Positions 24,435-33,939 of a DNA stretch of 64,000 bases are shown piece by piece. Each line of letters starts with the position of its first letter. Position 1 is the first letter of the stretch. Under the pieces are notes generated by a model. That model did no database searches, was not told where the DNA came from, and saw nothing but the letters and a program-made list of their open reading frames with translations. Source of the stretch: GCA-2733415 sp049614485 (lineage in GTDB: Bacteria; Bacteroidota; Bacteroidia; Flavobacteriales; Flavobacteriaceae); the NCBI GenBank assembly GCA_049614485.1, contig JBMZDR010000005.1, forward strand, positions 1 to 64,000. The letters run 5' to 3'. A program made the position numbers and the translations under genes.

Positions 24435-24830
24435 ATGAGAAAAGACATAGAAATTCCAAAATCAGAAGGGGTGTATATCGCCATTGTTCTTGAATACAAT
24501 CCAGAATATGAATTTGACGATTGGAATGCATACTTGATAAATGATTTAGACACTGATTTAGAAATGGTTTTTGTAGTTACAGAAGGTTATGATACTAAAA
24601 GACGAACTTCTAAAATGCGCCATGCTATGCCAGTGATCCCTAAAAAATCTTATGCAAAAATAGAGTTAATGATGGAAGATGTTTTTGAATTGAACAACAA
24701 GTTCAGTGTCAGTTACTTTGCAGAGAGCAAACTCTATGACAAAAAGTATATCTTTCCTAAAAACTCTATAAACAAAAAGGCTTTAAGAGAAATACCTCAC
24801 ATGGAGTTTAAAGGTGTGTTAATGACATAA
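24435..24830 (+). CDS. Conserved flavobacterial hypothetical protein
   Basis: 131 residues, soluble, no signal peptide. Acidic N-terminal half (DDWNAYLINDLDTDLEMV) and a patch GYDTKRRTSKMRHAMPVIPKK, then KKYIFPKNSINKKALREIP. Close relatives in flavobacteria are sometimes labelled phenylalanyl-tRNA synthetase subunit; at this length and without synthetase motifs that label is wrong. Function unknown. A -7-like TAGTTTTG is at 24393-24400. Confidence 0.75.
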   Translation: MRKDIEIPKSEGVYIAIVLEYNPEYEFDDWNAYLINDLDTDLEMVFVVTEGYDTKRRTSKMRHAMPVIPKKSYAKIELMMEDVFELNNKFSVSYFAESKLYDKKYIFPKNSINKKALREIPHMEFKGVLMT

Positions 24831-24860
24831 TTAACAACAGTGATATTGAAATCGTTTTTA

Positions 24861-25859
24861 TTAATCTAATTTATCTGTTAACTTATTAAAAATTTTCTTG
24901 GGGTTTTTATCTTCATAAAGTATTGCGTAAACAGCATCTATAATTGGTGTTCGCGCAACTTTTTTACTTGATAAATTTAGTTTATGAGCACAATTTGTGG
25001 CATAATATCCCTCTGCGATCATACTCATTTCCATTTGCGCAGACTTTACAGTATATCCTTTACCAACCATGTTTCCAAACATTCTGTTTCTAGAAAAAAC
25101 AGAATATCCAGTTACCAATAAATCACCTAAATACGCTGAGTTATTAATATTACGTTTCATTTTATGTCGCTTTTTAATAAAGCGTTTCATTTCTCTAATA
25201 CCATTACTCATTAACACACTTTGAAAATTATCTCCATACCCTAAACCGTGAGCAATACCAGCGGCAATAGCATAAATATTTTTCAACATAGCGGCGTACT
25301 CTGTACCAACCACATCATCAGAAATCTTGCATTTAATATACCAACTAGACAGAGCACCAGCAACAAGAGTTGCATTTTCTTCACTGGCACTGGCTATCGT
25401 TAAATAAGACAGACGTTCTAATGCTACTTCTTCTGCATGACATGGCCCTGTAATAACTCCAATATTTTCAAAAGGGATGTCATAGTATTTATGAAAGTGC
25501 TCACCAACAATCATATTGCTTTCAGGAACAATTCCTTTTATAGCAGAAAATATAATTTTATCTTTTAATGAAACGGTTAAACTTTCCATTTCTTTAACAA
25601 CAAACGCAGATGGAATTGCAAAAATTACAACGTCAGCATTTGAAACAACGTCATTAATACTTGCACTTACATTAAGCTTTTCAATATCAAACTCTACAGA
25701 ACTTAAATAATTAGGGTTGTGGTATTCAGTAAGTAAATGCTCAATTGCAGCTTCATTACGCATATACCATCCAACTTCAGAACAATTTTCACACAACATT
25801 TTAACTAATGCTGTTGCCCAACTTCCTCCACCGATAACCGCATATTTTTTCTGACTCAT
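24861..25859 (-). CDS. gpsA: NAD(P)H-dependent glycerol-3-phosphate dehydrogenase
   Basis: 332 residues from Met at 25859; a frame extending to 25973 adds 38 residues that run over the next gene's promoter palindrome and look non-coding. Makes sn-glycerol 3-phosphate for phospholipids. Rossmann motif AVIGGGSWATALVKML, NADH-site VIFAIPSAFV, catalytic Lys in MLKNIYAIAAG, and SAIKGI and GPCHAEEV blocks. The family's usual RNREM-type helix is replaced by SRNRMFG, which is acceptable. Confidence 0.88.
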   Translation of the reverse strand: MSQKKYAVIGGGSWATALVKMLCENCSEVGWYMRNEAAIEHLLTEYHNPNYLSSVEFDIEKLNVSASINDVVSNADVVIFAIPSAFVVKEMESLTVSLKDKIIFSAIKGIVPESNMIVGEHFHKYYDIPFENIGVITGPCHAEEVALERLSYLTIASASEENATLVAGALSSWYIKCKISDDVVGTEYAAMLKNIYAIAAGIAHGLGYGDNFQSVLMSNGIREMKRFIKKRHKMKRNINNSAYLGDLLVTGYSVFSRNRMFGNMVGKGYTVKSAQMEMSMIAEGYYATNCAHKLNLSSKKVARTPIIDAVYAILYEDKNPKKIFNKLTDKLD

Positions 25860-25937
25860 ACTCTTCAATTTCATTTGCTTATAGCTCTCAAAAATACGAA
25901 AAAAATTAGCAACCAAAACCTTTGGCATAAAAGTTGA

Positions 25938-25955
25938 TTTTATACCGGTATAAAA
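25938..25955. promoter_or_regulatory. Perfect 18-bp palindrome before a lipoprotein gene
   Basis: TTTTATACCGGTATAAAA reads the same on both strands and ends 9 bp before the ATG at 25965. It could be an operator, or a hairpin in the leader of the mRNA. Confidence 0.5.
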
Positions 25956-25964
25956 CAGGATATT

Positions 25965-26888
25965 ATGAAACATTTCAAACTCTTATTAAGTTTATTTATA
26001 ATTAGCTTAACATTAAATTCTTGTACTGTAGATGTTATAGAACCTCAACATATTAATACACCTCACTCAAGAAGTGTCTTAGAGACCTATGAATTATGGT
26101 ATGTAGATATTAATGAAACTGGAGGTTATGGCGAAGTTCCTTTTTTACAAAAAGCGTTTACATTATCATTTAGAGGCGGCACATTATATGCAAATAACAA
26201 TCTTGTGGGTATTGGATCTACTGGTAACGGCTTTGGTATTGATGTTGGCTATTACAATGCTTTTGACAATATACTTGAGGTAAGTCATGATATCAATGGA
26301 TACTGGGATTTGGAAGTGTATCAAATTTCAAATAATAAAATAGAAATTTATGACCGATATTCAGATACATCATATTATTTATACGGATACCAAAGAAGCA
26401 CTTTTGATTATGATTTAGTGTTTTATGACAACATCCATTATTTTTTACAAGAATATGAAGCCTGGGAAAAAGTAGCTACAATTGGCGGAAGTGCCAACGA
26501 GTTTGATGCCGAGAATTATCTTCAATTTCTAGCTGGCGGTAATAATAGTGAATACCACAGCTCTCAAGACGTTCAAGGAACACCAATCAATAATTTATAT
26601 TGGGATTATAGCGGACTTTATGAAATTTCAAACTTCTCCGACACAAGCTATGTAAAAGCATTGACTTTAGATTACGATTATTTCGGTGATGAATATTTTG
26701 AAGTAAGCATCATTAGCGATGCGCGTATAGAATTATACCACCCTGCTTCTGGCACAGCCTATGAATTTGTTGGACGACACTTTATACAATACTTAAAAAA
26801 CTCTGAAAGCAAACAAAGCACAAACGAAAAGAAACGTACCAAGACAATTTTAAAAGATTTTAGAGTAGAATCAAGTAAACGAAAATAA
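25965..26888 (+). CDS. Lipoprotein with two similar beta-rich halves
   Basis: 307 residues. Lipobox LTLNSC gives a lipid-anchored Cys at about residue 20. The mature part is rich in Tyr, Asp and Gly and seems to hold two related units: around 115-145 (VYQISNNKIEIYDRYSDTSY) and around 235-265 (VSIISDARIELYHPASGTAY), each a lipocalin-like or META-like strand pattern. The C-terminus is Lys/Ser-rich. No named family recognised; surface or periplasmic role only. Confidence 0.7.
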   Translation: MKHFKLLLSLFIISLTLNSCTVDVIEPQHINTPHSRSVLETYELWYVDINETGGYGEVPFLQKAFTLSFRGGTLYANNNLVGIGSTGNGFGIDVGYYNAFDNILEVSHDINGYWDLEVYQISNNKIEIYDRYSDTSYYLYGYQRSTFDYDLVFYDNIHYFLQEYEAWEKVATIGGSANEFDAENYLQFLAGGNNSEYHSSQDVQGTPINNLYWDYSGLYEISNFSDTSYVKALTLDYDYFGDEYFEVSIISDARIELYHPASGTAYEFVGRHFIQYLKNSESKQSTNEKKRTKTILKDFRVESSKRK

Positions 26889-26914
26889 CATTTAGTTAAA
26901 GTTAGATTACTTAT

Positions 26915-26952
26915 GAGAGCTGCGCACTGCCATAGGCGTAGCTCTCTTTTTT
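26915..26952 (+). terminator. Terminator after the lipoprotein gene
   Basis: GAGAGCTGCGC and GCGTAGCTCTC form a long stem followed by six T. Confidence 0.8.
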
Positions 26953-27012
26953 ATTTCGTAACTTTACAATTATTTTTAAAAAAACACAACTTTGTTTCTA
27001 ACAACAAATTCA

Positions 27013-27468
27013 ATGAAATACATATACACACTTCTATTAATTTTAACCACTACTTTGGTTAGTGGCCAAATTAACAACCCTAATTATGATGGTGAACTTG
27101 CAAAAAAATATAACGCTGATGATTATGGCATGAAAGCCTTTGTGTTAGTCATTTTAAAATCTGGAACAAACACAGATACCAACACCTCTAAAAAAAATGC
27201 TGCGTTTGAAGGACATATGACTAACATCAATAAATTGGTTGAAGATAAAAAGTTAATTGTTGCCGGACCATTGGGGAAAAATGATAACAATTACAGAGGG
27301 ATTTTTATTTTAGATGTCACCACTTTAGAAGAAGCAGAAACACTATTACAAACAGACCCTGCTATAAAAAATAAATATTTAGAACCTGAATTGTACCAAT
27401 GGTATGGTTCTGCAGCTTTAGCAGCTTATCTTGATCATTCCGATAAAGTCTGGAAAGTTAATCCGTAA
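27013..27468 (+). CDS. Secreted YCII-like protein
   Basis: 151 residues from ATG 27013 (a TTG at 26992 is upstream). Signal peptide KYIYTLLLILTTTLVSGQ. The mature part has the YCII-domain order: AFVLVILKSG, then HMTNINKLVEDKKLIVAGPL, RGIFILDVTTLEEAETLL and LEPELYQWYGSA. YciI proteins are dimeric ferredoxin-fold proteins; the exported form has no known reaction. Confidence 0.75.
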   Translation: MKYIYTLLLILTTTLVSGQINNPNYDGELAKKYNADDYGMKAFVLVILKSGTNTDTNTSKKNAAFEGHMTNINKLVEDKKLIVAGPLGKNDNNYRGIFILDVTTLEEAETLLQTDPAIKNKYLEPELYQWYGSAALAAYLDHSDKVWKVNP

Positions 27469-27546
27469 TGCCTGTTAATGGTTTATAAGTGAACACCTAA
27501 TTTAGTTGAAATATTAAAGTGTAATATAAAAACCATTTTAATTTAC

Positions 27547-30228
27547 CTATAGCTTATAAGTCAACTCCAACATAACTACTCTAGGGAAAATTTTTGTAAA
27601 CTCTTCAGATACCAAGTAATCTGAAAAGAAATTATTTTGTTTGGTTTTTTGGTTCCATAAATTTGCAACAGTCAACCCAAACCCCCAAGCACTATTTTCT
27701 TTTTGATAAAACAATGAGACGTTAGCTTGATTGTAACTGTTTTTTACTTTCGTATTTTTGTTTACATTCTGCCTAAATACATAATCAGATTTAACAATAA
27801 ATCCCTTACAGAAATCATATTCTAAATCAATCAGTAATTCAGTATTCACATACTTAGTTCTAAGTTGTTCTGTTTTTAATTTATTGTAACGCCTAGAGTA
27901 GTTTACACCTATGTTAGGCAAATTTTTAAAATAAGTAGTTGCACCTAGTATTAAACTATTGTTAGTTACTTTATTTTTATGAGTAACAGCATTTAATATT
28001 TGATAATAAATGTTAGAATTAAAATCGGCTTTTAAAAAGTATTTTATGTGATTAATTCTTTTTGATACTCCTGCGTTAAGCCTCCAATTGTATTCCGGTT
28101 GATTAAATAAAATGGCCGTGTTAACAGATTCTATTCCATTTAGCAACGTTGTTGTTTTCAACGAGCGTTCTTTTTTTCTATAATTAAAATAACCGGTTAA
28201 ATTCATTTTTCTATACCTGCTAAATCGATAGTAACGGATACTAAAATTATGATATAATGTATTTTCCAATGCAGCATTTCCTACAAAAACACTATTAAAA
28301 TTTGTCAATGTATGCCGTATTGCTATATTTTCAAGTGAAGGAAACCTTGTGGCAAGTTCATACTTATAACTAATTTTCTGACTACTACTAAAAATTGTTT
28401 TGGCTGTTAGTTGTGGCTGTAAAAAACCTTTTGTGCTTGTTCTATGATCTGGTATTTGGTTAATTTTTCTGTTGTAAATGTGGTAACTAAGAGAAGGTGT
28501 AAAAGATGTTAACCCAATTTTAGTTTTGTATTCCAATTTTAAATACGGGTTAAATAATTGATAGCGAACATTATTACCAAAATTATTCGACGAAAAACTA
28601 TTCACTTCTCCATTAGATAGTAGTTGGTATTCATTTGACTCTAACTTTTCGTTATTAAAATTAAACCCTATACTGGTGTATAAATGATGCTGCTTAGTGG
28701 CTTGCCAATAGTCTTTAACAATAACATTAAAATCGCTTTTTTTAATTCTCTTATCTTGATGAATTACATACTCACTATCTGTTATTAAAGGTATAACCCC
28801 TTGTAATATTTCTTGATTGGTACGCCAGTTTTTTTTAGGTGTTTCTTCTTTATAATCTTGAATTATTTCAGCAGATATTGTATGTTTCTCGTTAACTTTT
28901 TTATTAATGTTCAGACCATTTTTAACGGTCATGTTTTCATCGTTGTTTCGGGTTAACAATCTATTATTTTCTGTTAAATAATCTGTATTAACAGTACTGC
29001 TAGCGGTTGTTTTAAATGTTTTAAAGAAACTACTTAATCTTACATCTGTTTCTGGATTTGGGGTATAGTTTAGATCTAATTTTTCAATGAGAAAAAATAA
29101 ATTAGCTTCACTATTTTCTTGTCTATCTTCAGTAAAAGGGGTATCAATATTGATGTAATTATTTTGAATTTCGGTTTCAAACAATGTAGTTGCTTTAGAG
29201 GTAATTGTATAGGTGTTTATATCTAAATTTTTAGTTAGCGACTTCCTTAAATTAAACGCCCCAAACTGATCCTTACTTGCATAAAAATCTTTATTTTCTA
29301 AAAACTTAACAACATCTGTATTGTACAATTCAAAATAAGCATTTGGATCATTTAACATTTTACCTATACCTCCTTCAAATCTCAAATAGTCATTTATTGT
29401 AAATGACTTTACACCATTATTGTTGGCATCTGCTATAAAATTAACATTTGTATTTGGGGTGTAATAAAATAAACTGGGATGCACTTTATAGCGGTCTTTA
29501 ATTCCTGCACCAACTTCAATATCTCCAAAGACAAACTTCTTTTTATCTTCTTTTAATTTAATATTCATTGCCATGTCATCACTATCTTCTAACCCCTTTA
29601 ACATAGCCACCTCGCTATAGTTATTAAGGATTTCTATTTTATCTACAGCATCTGAAGGAATATTTGTGACTGCTAACTTACTATTGCCCGTAAAAAATGT
29701 TTTCCCTTCCACCAGAACTTTAGTAACTTTCTTACCGTTTACAGTTACACCACCATTTTTATCTACCTCTACTCCAGGTAGCTTTTTTAAAACATCTTGT
29801 AATTTTCTTTCTTCTCCAGTAACAAAAGAACCTGCATTATAGGTTATCGTGTCTTTTTTAATCTCCACAGGTATGGTGTAATTTAAAACCACCTCATCTA
29901 AAGCATTCACATCCTCTTTTAAAATAATTATCCTATTAAAATCTTTTTTGACGTTAACCATAAGGCTATCCGCTACATAACCCAAAAAACTAGTGATAAT
30001 GGTGTAGGTGTTTTCTTTATATAAATTCAATTTAAATGCTCCATCACTATTGGTAATAGCAAAGGAAAGCTCTGCATCGTCTGTACTCGGAATAGCTAAA
30101 ATATTGGCATATACTAGCGGTTGTTGCAAACTATCAACTACTTTACCAGAATATTTTATGTCCTGTGCTTGTAAAGAAAAAAATCTTACCGAGAACAGTA
30201 AGATTAAAACTACATATTTTAAGTTCAT
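27547..30228 (-). CDS. TonB-receptor-like outer-membrane protein
   Basis: 893 residues. Signal peptide ending FFSLQAQ, CarboxypepD_reg-like domain (about 25-110), a plug-like region with VLKKLPGVEVDKNGGVTVNG and VLVEGKTFFTGN, and a large C-terminal barrel ending ELTYKL. The plug differs from classical siderophore receptors, as in the flavobacterial group of outer-membrane beta-barrel family proteins often paired with GLPGLI proteins. A GLPGLI gene is 17 bp upstream. Substrate unknown, possibly a peptide or protein. Confidence 0.8.
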   Translation of the reverse strand: MNLKYVVLILLFSVRFFSLQAQDIKYSGKVVDSLQQPLVYANILAIPSTDDAELSFAITNSDGAFKLNLYKENTYTIITSFLGYVADSLMVNVKKDFNRIIILKEDVNALDEVVLNYTIPVEIKKDTITYNAGSFVTGEERKLQDVLKKLPGVEVDKNGGVTVNGKKVTKVLVEGKTFFTGNSKLAVTNIPSDAVDKIEILNNYSEVAMLKGLEDSDDMAMNIKLKEDKKKFVFGDIEVGAGIKDRYKVHPSLFYYTPNTNVNFIADANNNGVKSFTINDYLRFEGGIGKMLNDPNAYFELYNTDVVKFLENKDFYASKDQFGAFNLRKSLTKNLDINTYTITSKATTLFETEIQNNYINIDTPFTEDRQENSEANLFFLIEKLDLNYTPNPETDVRLSSFFKTFKTTASSTVNTDYLTENNRLLTRNNDENMTVKNGLNINKKVNEKHTISAEIIQDYKEETPKKNWRTNQEILQGVIPLITDSEYVIHQDKRIKKSDFNVIVKDYWQATKQHHLYTSIGFNFNNEKLESNEYQLLSNGEVNSFSSNNFGNNVRYQLFNPYLKLEYKTKIGLTSFTPSLSYHIYNRKINQIPDHRTSTKGFLQPQLTAKTIFSSSQKISYKYELATRFPSLENIAIRHTLTNFNSVFVGNAALENTLYHNFSIRYYRFSRYRKMNLTGYFNYRKKERSLKTTTLLNGIESVNTAILFNQPEYNWRLNAGVSKRINHIKYFLKADFNSNIYYQILNAVTHKNKVTNNSLILGATTYFKNLPNIGVNYSRRYNKLKTEQLRTKYVNTELLIDLEYDFCKGFIVKSDYVFRQNVNKNTKVKNSYNQANVSLFYQKENSAWGFGLTVANLWNQKTKQNNFFSDYLVSEEFTKIFPRVVMLELTYKL

Positions 30229-30245
30229 TTATAGTATTAACTTGA

Positions 30246-30959
30246 TTAGTTACCTACCCCAAAGTCTGGCACTCCATTTAAAGAAATTTCATGCAATTTA
30301 TCTTCAGTTACTTTAATCCCTTTATTAGGTATTTTAATGGCTTTCGTCTCTTTTAGTTCTTCTATATGTGTCGCATATAAGGTTATCATCCTTTTTTCAA
30401 CACGTAAAATGGTTCCTGGTAATCCAAAATATCCTGCAGGCCCAAAATAAGAAGGCAACTCAGGACAAAACCATACTGTAACAGGTATTTTATTTACCTT
30501 ATTTGGTTTACGTACCACATCTATTCCTGTAGCCTTATAGCAGGTGTACTTACCAATTTGTTTGGTTTCTTTGTGAATTTTCCATTTTTTATCATCTAAA
30601 GTCACATGAAATTTTTCTCCTGATGTTGTTTTAATATTGATTGCTTTTTGTTGTGCTTTATTTTGATAAAACTCACCACGTGTACCACCAATAGTTTGAG
30701 CCATTCTTAATCCTGCATTATTTTCTACAGATTTGCCAGTCTCAAAACTTGAGCTGTTTTTAGAAATTTTTAAATGATATTTTACATTTTTTGCTTCAGA
30801 AATGACAGCATCATTCATGCGTTTCATTTCTGGGTCTGCTGCTGTGATCTTCTCTGAAAATAGATATTTAATCTCCTTTTTATAGGTAATTGTATAATTT
30901 TGAGCAGACATGTGTACACTTAAAAAAAGTAATCCTATTAGTGCAAATTTTAATTTCAT
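30246..30959 (-). CDS. GLPGLI family secreted protein
   Basis: 237 residues. Signal peptide (LLFLSVHMSAQ). Carries the family motif in GYFGLPGTILRVEKRMITLYA; the middle includes KQIGKYTCYKATG and VTVWFCPELPS. The family is found only in Bacteroidota and usually lies next to a CarboxypepD-type outer-membrane protein, as here. Function unknown. Confidence 0.9.
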   Translation of the reverse strand: MKLKFALIGLLFLSVHMSAQNYTITYKKEIKYLFSEKITAADPEMKRMNDAVISEAKNVKYHLKISKNSSSFETGKSVENNAGLRMAQTIGGTRGEFYQNKAQQKAINIKTTSGEKFHVTLDDKKWKIHKETKQIGKYTCYKATGIDVVRKPNKVNKIPVTVWFCPELPSYFGPAGYFGLPGTILRVEKRMITLYATHIEELKETKAIKIPNKGIKVTEDKLHEISLNGVPDFGVGN

Positions 30960-31023
30960 CTTTTAAATTTTAAGTTACAGAGGTGGAGATTAATAACTTC
31001 ACCTCTGTAATAGTTATCTTTTA

Positions 31024-31224
31024 TTATAACCCATCACACGCATCCCATACAGCGATAGCTAATTCATTACACTCATCTACAGAAAGACTATCGTCTTCTA
31101 AGAAATTCTGATATGCATTAGCTGCAATAGCAGCACAATCCTTTTTAAATATTTCAAAATTCATTGCTTGAGTACTTCCTGCCATTAATAATGCAACGGC
31201 GCATAAACTTATTACTTTTTTCAT
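31024..31224 (-). CDS. Small secreted cysteine-containing peptide
   Basis: 66 residues. Signal peptide MKKVISLCAVALLMAGSTQA, then a 46-residue acidic mature part with Cys30, Cys52 and Cys63 and a helical look. It lies 64 bp before the GLPGLI gene in the same direction, forming a peptide-GLPGLI-barrel group. No family recognised. Real coding is supported by the signal peptide and by the operon position; it is short, so some doubt stays. Confidence 0.65.
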   Translation of the reverse strand: MKKVISLCAVALLMAGSTQAMNFEIFKKDCAAIAANAYQNFLEDDSLSVDECNELAIAVWDACDGL

Positions 31225-31298
31225 CTTTAAAATTTTTATATTTATTAATTATATTCTTGTTATACCAGTAAAGCGCTTTAGTTACAACAGTACAAATC

Positions 31299-31350
31299 AA
31301 AAAAAAAAAAAATAGCTGCTAAACAAAACTCTCTAAAGTTTTAAACAGCT
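31299..31350 (-). terminator. Strong minus-strand terminator with 13-T tail
   Basis: On the minus strand AGCTG and CAGCT, then AAAACT and AGTTTT, form an interrupted stem. A run of 13 T follows. The nearest complete gene on the minus strand, nadD, ends 418 bp upstream; a decayed reading frame fills part of the gap. Confidence 0.7.
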
Positions 31351-31505
31351 CTGGTTTATAAATGATTAAAATTTCCTTAAAAAAGTGGGTAACGCGCTGT
31401 TTTTCGTAATCACACAACAACATAAAGTAAACTATGTCAGTAATTTACCTTGTCGTTTTTTTTAGCTAAAAACTCAGAGATAACAAAATTAAAACAGCTA
31501 TCTAT
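31319..31505 (-). pseudogene. Decayed gene remnant before the terminator
   Basis: Two adjoining minus-strand frames look coding. One (31437-31505) reads SEFLAKKNDKVNY and stops; the other (31319-31423 from an ATG, open a little further upstream) continues with CDYEKQRVTHFFKEILIIYK and stops inside the terminator stem. A single frameshift would join them. The composition looks protein-like, but at this length chance is possible. Family not recognised. Confidence 0.35.
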
Positions 31506-31767
31506 TTAACGTTTTATCTGAAAAATCATACTTTTAATCGATGTAATCTTGGGTGTTTTACAGAACTTATCCTAAAAAATTAATTATTGGCGCTTAAATT
31601 ATACTATTAAAAGTATACCTAGGAAGAATATGTATATTTTGCAATCTGACGCCATGTAATTGGATTAACCACTGAAAAATGTTTGACGAAAGAATATTGG
31701 AGTTTAAAAAAGAATTGAACGTAAGCCAGAAATAAATAACCGAAATTACAATAAATTCATTTCACGC
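31506..31767. other. Non-coding gap downstream of nadD
   Basis: AT-rich. The only item seen is a plus-strand frame at 31679 (MFDERILEFKKELNVSQK, then stop) that resembles the first residues of an XRE-type regulator and is probably a remnant or chance. Confidence 0.4.
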
Positions 31768-32346
31768 CTACCTATAAAAATTCATTTCATCAATATACTG
31801 CCACACTTTAGCATCTAATACAGGGCGGATGTTTTTTTGCTCGGCAATGCTTTTACGAATCATTGTAGATGACAATTCCATTATAGGCGCTGCAACACGT
31901 TTTACTCGTGGATGGTTTACAAATTGATGTTCAACTGTGCCATTAGAAATTCTTGGATACACATACAAATCATAATGTTCTAAAATAGCTTCATAGTTTT
32001 TCCATTTATGAAAGCTCTTTAAATTGTCTTCACCCATTAATAATGAAAACTCATGCTGCGGGTATTTCTCTTCTAATTGCGCTAAAGTATATACGGTGTA
32101 ATTCGGTTCTGGCAAACCAAACTCAATGTCACATGGCTGTAATTTATCGTAGTGCTCTGTTGCCAAATAGACCATTTCTAAACGGTGGTGATTAGCCAAT
32201 AAACTGCTTTTCTTTTTAAACGGACTTAATGGCGTTACCACCATCCACACTTGATCTAAATCAGAGTTTTCAGCCATATGATTTGCTATGGTCAAATGCC
32301 CCACGTGAATTGGGTTAAACGTTCCGAAATACAAACCTACTTTCAT
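31768..32346 (-). CDS. nadD: Nicotinate-nucleotide adenylyltransferase
   Basis: 192 residues from ATG 32346 (a TTG nine bases upstream is less likely). Adenylates nicotinate mononucleotide in NAD synthesis. Nucleotidyltransferase motif FGTFNPIHVGHL at the start and SSTMIRKSIAE near the end. Third gene of yicC-gmk-nadD. Confidence 0.94.
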   Translation of the reverse strand: MKVGLYFGTFNPIHVGHLTIANHMAENSDLDQVWMVVTPLSPFKKKSSLLANHHRLEMVYLATEHYDKLQPCDIEFGLPEPNYTVYTLAQLEEKYPQHEFSLLMGEDNLKSFHKWKNYEAILEHYDLYVYPRISNGTVEHQFVNHPRVKRVAAPIMELSSTMIRKSIAEQKNIRPVLDAKVWQYIDEMNFYR

Positions 32347-32367
32347 AGCAGACAACTTATATTAATA

Positions 32368-32946
32368 TTAAATGCGTTTCTTTAAAAAATTATGAGCCAG
32401 TTCTTCTGCTTCTTTTAAAGCCACATCTAATTCATTATTCTCAATAATAAAATCAAATTGTGGAGCAGTAGCCAACTCAATAGAAGCCTTTGCAACACGC
32501 ATGTTAATTTTATCTTCACTTTCTGTAGATCGCTTTTTCAATCTGATTTTTAACTCCTCAATACTCGGTGGCTTAACAAAAACCGATAAGGTACGTTCTG
32601 GGTAAATACGTTTAATGTCAATACCTCCTACAACATCAATATCAAAAATAACGTGTTTGCCTTTAGCCCAAATGCGTTCCACTTCAGATTTTAAAGTTCC
32701 GTAAAAATTATCACGGTACACTTCTTCCCACTCTAAAAAGTCGTCTGCTTTTATTCTGTTCTTAAATTCTTTTAAAGACAAGAAGTAATAATCTTCACCA
32801 TCAACCTCTTCACCTCGCGGGGCTCTTGATGTTGCTGAAATTGAAAATTCTAAATTCAGTTTTTCAATTCCTAATAAATGCCTTACAATTGTTGTTTTAC
32901 CAGAACCAGACGGTGCAGAAAAAACGATTAATTTCCCTTTAATCAT
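32368..32946 (-). CDS. gmk: Guanylate kinase
   Basis: 192 residues. Converts GMP and ATP to GDP and ADP. P-loop SAPSGSGKTTI, then SATSRAPRGEEVDGEDYYF (GMP binding), VIFDIDVVGG and KKRSTESEDKINMR (lid). Start overlaps the yicC stop by one base (TAATG). Confidence 0.96.
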   Translation of the reverse strand: MIKGKLIVFSAPSGSGKTTIVRHLLGIEKLNLEFSISATSRAPRGEEVDGEDYYFLSLKEFKNRIKADDFLEWEEVYRDNFYGTLKSEVERIWAKGKHVIFDIDVVGGIDIKRIYPERTLSVFVKPPSIEELKIRLKKRSTESEDKINMRVAKASIELATAPQFDFIIENNELDVALKEAEELAHNFLKKRI

Positions 32947-33806
32947 TACAATACATTTAATAGTTGTTCTTTAATTTTCTCTAGTTCATCTTTCATTTGA
33001 ACTACCAATTTTTGCATTGGTGCGTAATTAGATTTAGAACCAATAGTATTGATTTCTCTACCCATTTCTTGAGCAATGAATCCTAATTTTTTACCATTAG
33101 AGTCTGCAGAATTTATTGAATCAACAAAATAGTCTAAATGGTTATTTAAACGTACTTTCTCTTCTGTAATATCATATTTTTCAATATAGTAAACCAATTC
33201 TTGTTCAAAACGGTTTTCATCTACTTTCTCTTTCAAGTCAGCAATTCCTTTTTGTAAGCGTTCTTTTACTCCAGAAATCCGCTCAGGATCTACTGCAATA
33301 ACGTCGTCTAATAAGGCTCTAATATTTGCGTTACGTTGTAAAAAGTCAGCTTCTAAAACTTTCCCTTCATCAACTCTGTATGAAACAATATTAGCAATCG
33401 CTTCTTTTAAATGCCCTTCAATGGTTGTCCACTCTGTTTCATCTATCTCTGCGCGTTCAGCTCTAGCAGTATCTGGCAAACGCATCGCCATTTCTAAACA
33501 TTTAGCATCAGACGTTTCTGGAGCAATTTGCTGCAATTGTTTCATGTATTCTGTAACTACTGCAGCGTTTATTTTTGTTGATGTTTCTTCTCCAGTAACC
33601 TCAACAAACAACGACACATCTACCTTACCTCTTACTAATGATTTTGCCACTAAACGCCTTAATGGTAATTCCTTTTCTTTATAAAAAGACGGAATTCTCA
33701 CATTCATATCAAGGCTTTTACTATTTAATGATTTTAATTCAATAGTAATTTTTTTGGTTGGAAGTTGCACAATGCTTTTTCCATAACCAGTCATAGATTG
33801 TATCAT
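32946..33806 (-). CDS. yicC: YicC-family endoribonuclease
   Basis: 286 residues from MIQSMTGYGKS at 33806; the longer frame to 33875 adds a non-conserved 23 residues. The conserved N-terminus (SMTGYG), EIKSLNSKSLDMNVRIP-like block and the C-terminal KLGFIAQEMGREINTIGSK are present. YicC proteins cut RNA and take part in sRNA turnover in E. coli. First of yicC-gmk-nadD. Confidence 0.92.
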   Translation of the reverse strand: MIQSMTGYGKSIVQLPTKKITIELKSLNSKSLDMNVRIPSFYKEKELPLRRLVAKSLVRGKVDVSLFVEVTGEETSTKINAAVVTEYMKQLQQIAPETSDAKCLEMAMRLPDTARAERAEIDETEWTTIEGHLKEAIANIVSYRVDEGKVLEADFLQRNANIRALLDDVIAVDPERISGVKERLQKGIADLKEKVDENRFEQELVYYIEKYDITEEKVRLNNHLDYFVDSINSADSNGKKLGFIAQEMGREINTIGSKSNYAPMQKLVVQMKDELEKIKEQLLNVL

Positions 33807-33939
33807 AGTAATTTGAAAAATTTGCACAAAGATACATAAATTTAAAGCGTTATGTAGTGTGTTTAAACAGTTCAAAAATTGGTTTCTATTTTTTTAACTA
33901 TCTTTAAAAGAAGAAAACTAACCTTTAAACAACAACCTT

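Noticed and set aside
31381..31415. GTGGGTAACGCGC as a fourth bipartite element
   Set aside because: The first block is similar, but no GGAAC follows 14 bp later on either strand.
31679..31735. Start of an XRE-type regulator on the plus strand
   Set aside because: Stops after 18 codons and no continuation is seen in other frames.
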